A stretch of DNA of 64,000 bases from an uncultured Lutibacter sp. (GTDB lineage Bacteria > Bacteroidota > Bacteroidia > Flavobacteriales > Flavobacteriaceae): the NCBI RefSeq assembly GCF_947493565.1, contig NZ_CANLRG010000003.1:1-64000 (forward strand), in the 5' to 3' direction. Each line of letters opens with the position of its first letter. Position 1 is the stretch's first letter. This document shows positions 62,799 through 64,000 of this stretch, one piece after another. A program made the translations under genes and the position numbers. A model generated the notes under the pieces. The model searched no databases. It was not told the DNA's origin and was given only the letters and a program-made list of their open reading frames with translations.

Positions 62799-63749
62799 AT
62801 GAAAGTATTAGCAAACGATGGATTGGCCAAAAGTGGAATTGCAGCATTGGGTTTAAATGGCTTTGAAGTTGATTTAACCTCTGTAGCACAAGACCAATTA
62901 GTAGATTATATCAACCAAAACGAAATTGATGTACTATTAGTAAGAAGCGCAACCCAGGTTAGAAAAGATATTATTGATAATTGTGCATCTTTAAAAATTA
63001 TCGGTCGTGGAGGTGTTGGAATGGATAATATTGACGTAGAATATGCTCGTGAAAAAGGCTTGCATGTAATAAACACACCTGCAGCTTCATCTCATTCAGT
63101 AGCCGAACTGGTATTTGCGCACTTATTTGGAATGGCTCGTTTTTTACACGATTCCAATAGAAATATGCCTTTAGAGGGAGATTCAAAATTTAAACATCTT
63201 AAAAAATCATATGCAAAAGGAGTTGAATTAAGAGGTAAAACACTTGGTTTAATTGGATTTGGAAGAATTGGACAAGCCACTGCAAAAATAGCTATTGGCT
63301 TAGGTATGAATGTAGTTGCCTATGACCCTTTTATTGACGCGGTAAATTTAGAAATTGAATTTTTTGATCACCAAGCATTGTTCTTTAACATAAATACCAT
63401 TACTAAAGAAGAAGTTTTAAAACAAGCAGATTTTATATCTCTACACGTTCCAGCTCAAAAAGACTACATAATTTCAACCAAAGAATTCGATTTAATGAAA
63501 GATAATGCCTTTTTGGTAAATGCTGCTCGTGGAGGTGTTATTGATGAAGTCGCTCTTGTACAAGCTTTAGAGAGTGGAAAAATAGCAAGTGCAGCATTAG
63601 ATGTTTTTGAAAATGAACCAACGCCAGAAATTCAGTTATTAATGAACCCTAATTTATCTTTAACTCCTCATATTGGCGCAGCTACTAGCGAAGCACAAGA
63701 TAGAATTGGAACAGAATTAGCTGAACAAATAGTTGAACTCTTAAAATAA
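62799..63749 (+). CDS. D-2-hydroxyacid dehydrogenase, SerA-like (3-phosphoglycerate dehydrogenase)
   Basis: A 316-residue NAD-dependent dehydrogenase. The Rossmann motif is GKTLGLIGFGRIGQATA, the catalytic Arg is in NAARGGVIDE and the His in LTPHIGAATSEA. It lacks the ACT domain of E. coli SerA, as in the short Bacteroidota form. With serC upstream it very likely makes 3-phosphohydroxypyruvate for serine synthesis. A terminator follows. Confidence 0.92.
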   Translation: MKVLANDGLAKSGIAALGLNGFEVDLTSVAQDQLVDYINQNEIDVLLVRSATQVRKDIIDNCASLKIIGRGGVGMDNIDVEYAREKGLHVINTPAASSHSVAELVFAHLFGMARFLHDSNRNMPLEGDSKFKHLKKSYAKGVELRGKTLGLIGFGRIGQATAKIAIGLGMNVVAYDPFIDAVNLEIEFFDHQALFFNINTITKEEVLKQADFISLHVPAQKDYIISTKEFDLMKDNAFLVNAARGGVIDEVALVQALESGKIASAALDVFENEPTPEIQLLMNPNLSLTPHIGAATSEAQDRIGTELAEQIVELLK

Positions 63750-63771
63750 GTTTCATTATACATAATTGATT

Positions 63772-63802
63772 AAAAGGATGTTAAAATAACATCCTTTTTT
63801 TT
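63772..63802 (+). terminator. Terminator after the serC-serA transcript
   Basis: Stem AAAAGGATGTTA / TAACATCCTTTT followed by T8. Confidence 0.85.
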
Positions 63803-63831
63803 GATTAAAATTTAATAAAGTTGTACATTTG
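63800..63831 (+). promoter_or_regulatory. Promoter for the DUF1015 gene
   Basis: TTTG at 63800-63803 and TACATTTG at 63824-63831, spacing 20: a near-perfect Bacteroidota promoter. The T tract of the terminator forms its -33 element. Confidence 0.65.
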
Positions 63832-63876
63832 GGTAGTTAAATTATCAATTACTTAAAAATAAGCTCGTTAAATAGT

Positions 63877-64000
63877 ATGGCAATAATAAAACCCTTTAAA
63901 GCTACACGTCCAACACGCGATAAAGCAGCAGTTGCAACCTCAAGATCTTATGATGAATATTCAAAAAAAGAATTAAAAGCCCATTTGCGGTTCAACCCAT
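63877..64000 (+). CDS. DUF1015 protein (start only)
   Basis: The frame opens at ATG 63877 and runs off the right edge. The 41 visible residues, MAIIKPFKATRPTRDKAAVA and then SRSYDEYSKKELKAHL, are the typical opening of the DUF1015 family. In Bacteroidota this gene follows serC and serA, and it is suspected to be a serine kinase-like or ParB-related enzyme (SerK relatives), here unproven. It has its own promoter. Confidence 0.8.
   Translation, partial: MAIIKPFKATRPTRDKAAVATSRSYDEYSKKELKAHLRFNP

Noticed and set aside
8808-63800. CRISPR arrays and tRNA genes
   Set aside because: Gaps between genes were read on both strands; no regularly spaced repeats and no cloverleaf were found.

Overview
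The window looks like the chromosome of an AT-rich marine-type flavobacterium (Bacteroidota, Flavobacteriaceae). Signs are the low GC, start codons without Shine-Dalgarno sequences, promoters of the Bacteroidota TTTG / TAnnTTTG type, a fused CzcA-TolC metal pump, DUF4290 and DUF1015 genes, SpII lipoproteins, a two-CxxC DnaJ, and a BtuB/BtuG vitamin B12 receptor pair under a cobalamin riboswitch.

Region 1 (1-8.3 kb) is a visibly more GC-rich accessory island. It runs between two different truncated IS3-family transposase tails. It carries two AraC regulators, an acetyltransferase / cyclophilin-like / cupin / alpha-beta hydrolase operon, two YceI proteins, DoxX and a DOPA-type extradiol dioxygenase. 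Its right edge is a scrap heap: the 3' end of a group II intron (domains V and VI), a decayed second copy of the hydrolase, and an IS3 tail.

Region 2 (8.3-17 kb) is a mosaic of single genes: RDD protein, HxlR regulator with a divergent DsbA-like protein, CPBP protease, retropepsin-PDZ lipoprotein, TraB/GumN, a methyltransferase-like protein, DinB-like protein and a carboxypeptidase-regulatory-domain protein. They are separated by degenerate IS110 and IS-end remnants and by short inverted repeats that resemble integron core sites.

Region 3 (17-60.5 kb) is core chromosome, mostly on the minus strand: a prohibitin-like protein, a heavy-metal RND efflux operon with a His-rich leader protein, a VWA protein, fabG, a GH31 glucosidase, the glycogen operon glgA-glgC-glgB, aconitase, RNase P RNA, grpE-dnaJ, murA, a DUF4290 gene, uvrD/pcrA, a multi-pass membrane protein, an OmpP1/FadL porin, the B12 uptake locus, parE-parC, ychF, a FucP-like sugar transporter, cutC and a ferredoxin.

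Region 4 (60.5-64 kb, plus strand) has a LuxC-like acyl-CoA reductase, serC, a SerA-like dehydrogenase and the start of a DUF1015 gene, the usual serine-synthesis neighbourhood of Bacteroidota.

The observations most worth following are the B12 locus, with a BtuG-like surface propeller and a degenerate adenosyltransferase-like protein; the group II intron relic; the cassette-like bracketing of the CPBP protease; the DsbA gene whose lipoprotein signal lies in another frame; the internal signal peptide inside the fused RND pump; and a 30-bp dyad upstream of the FadL-type porin. Functions are assigned by reading motifs. No database search was run.
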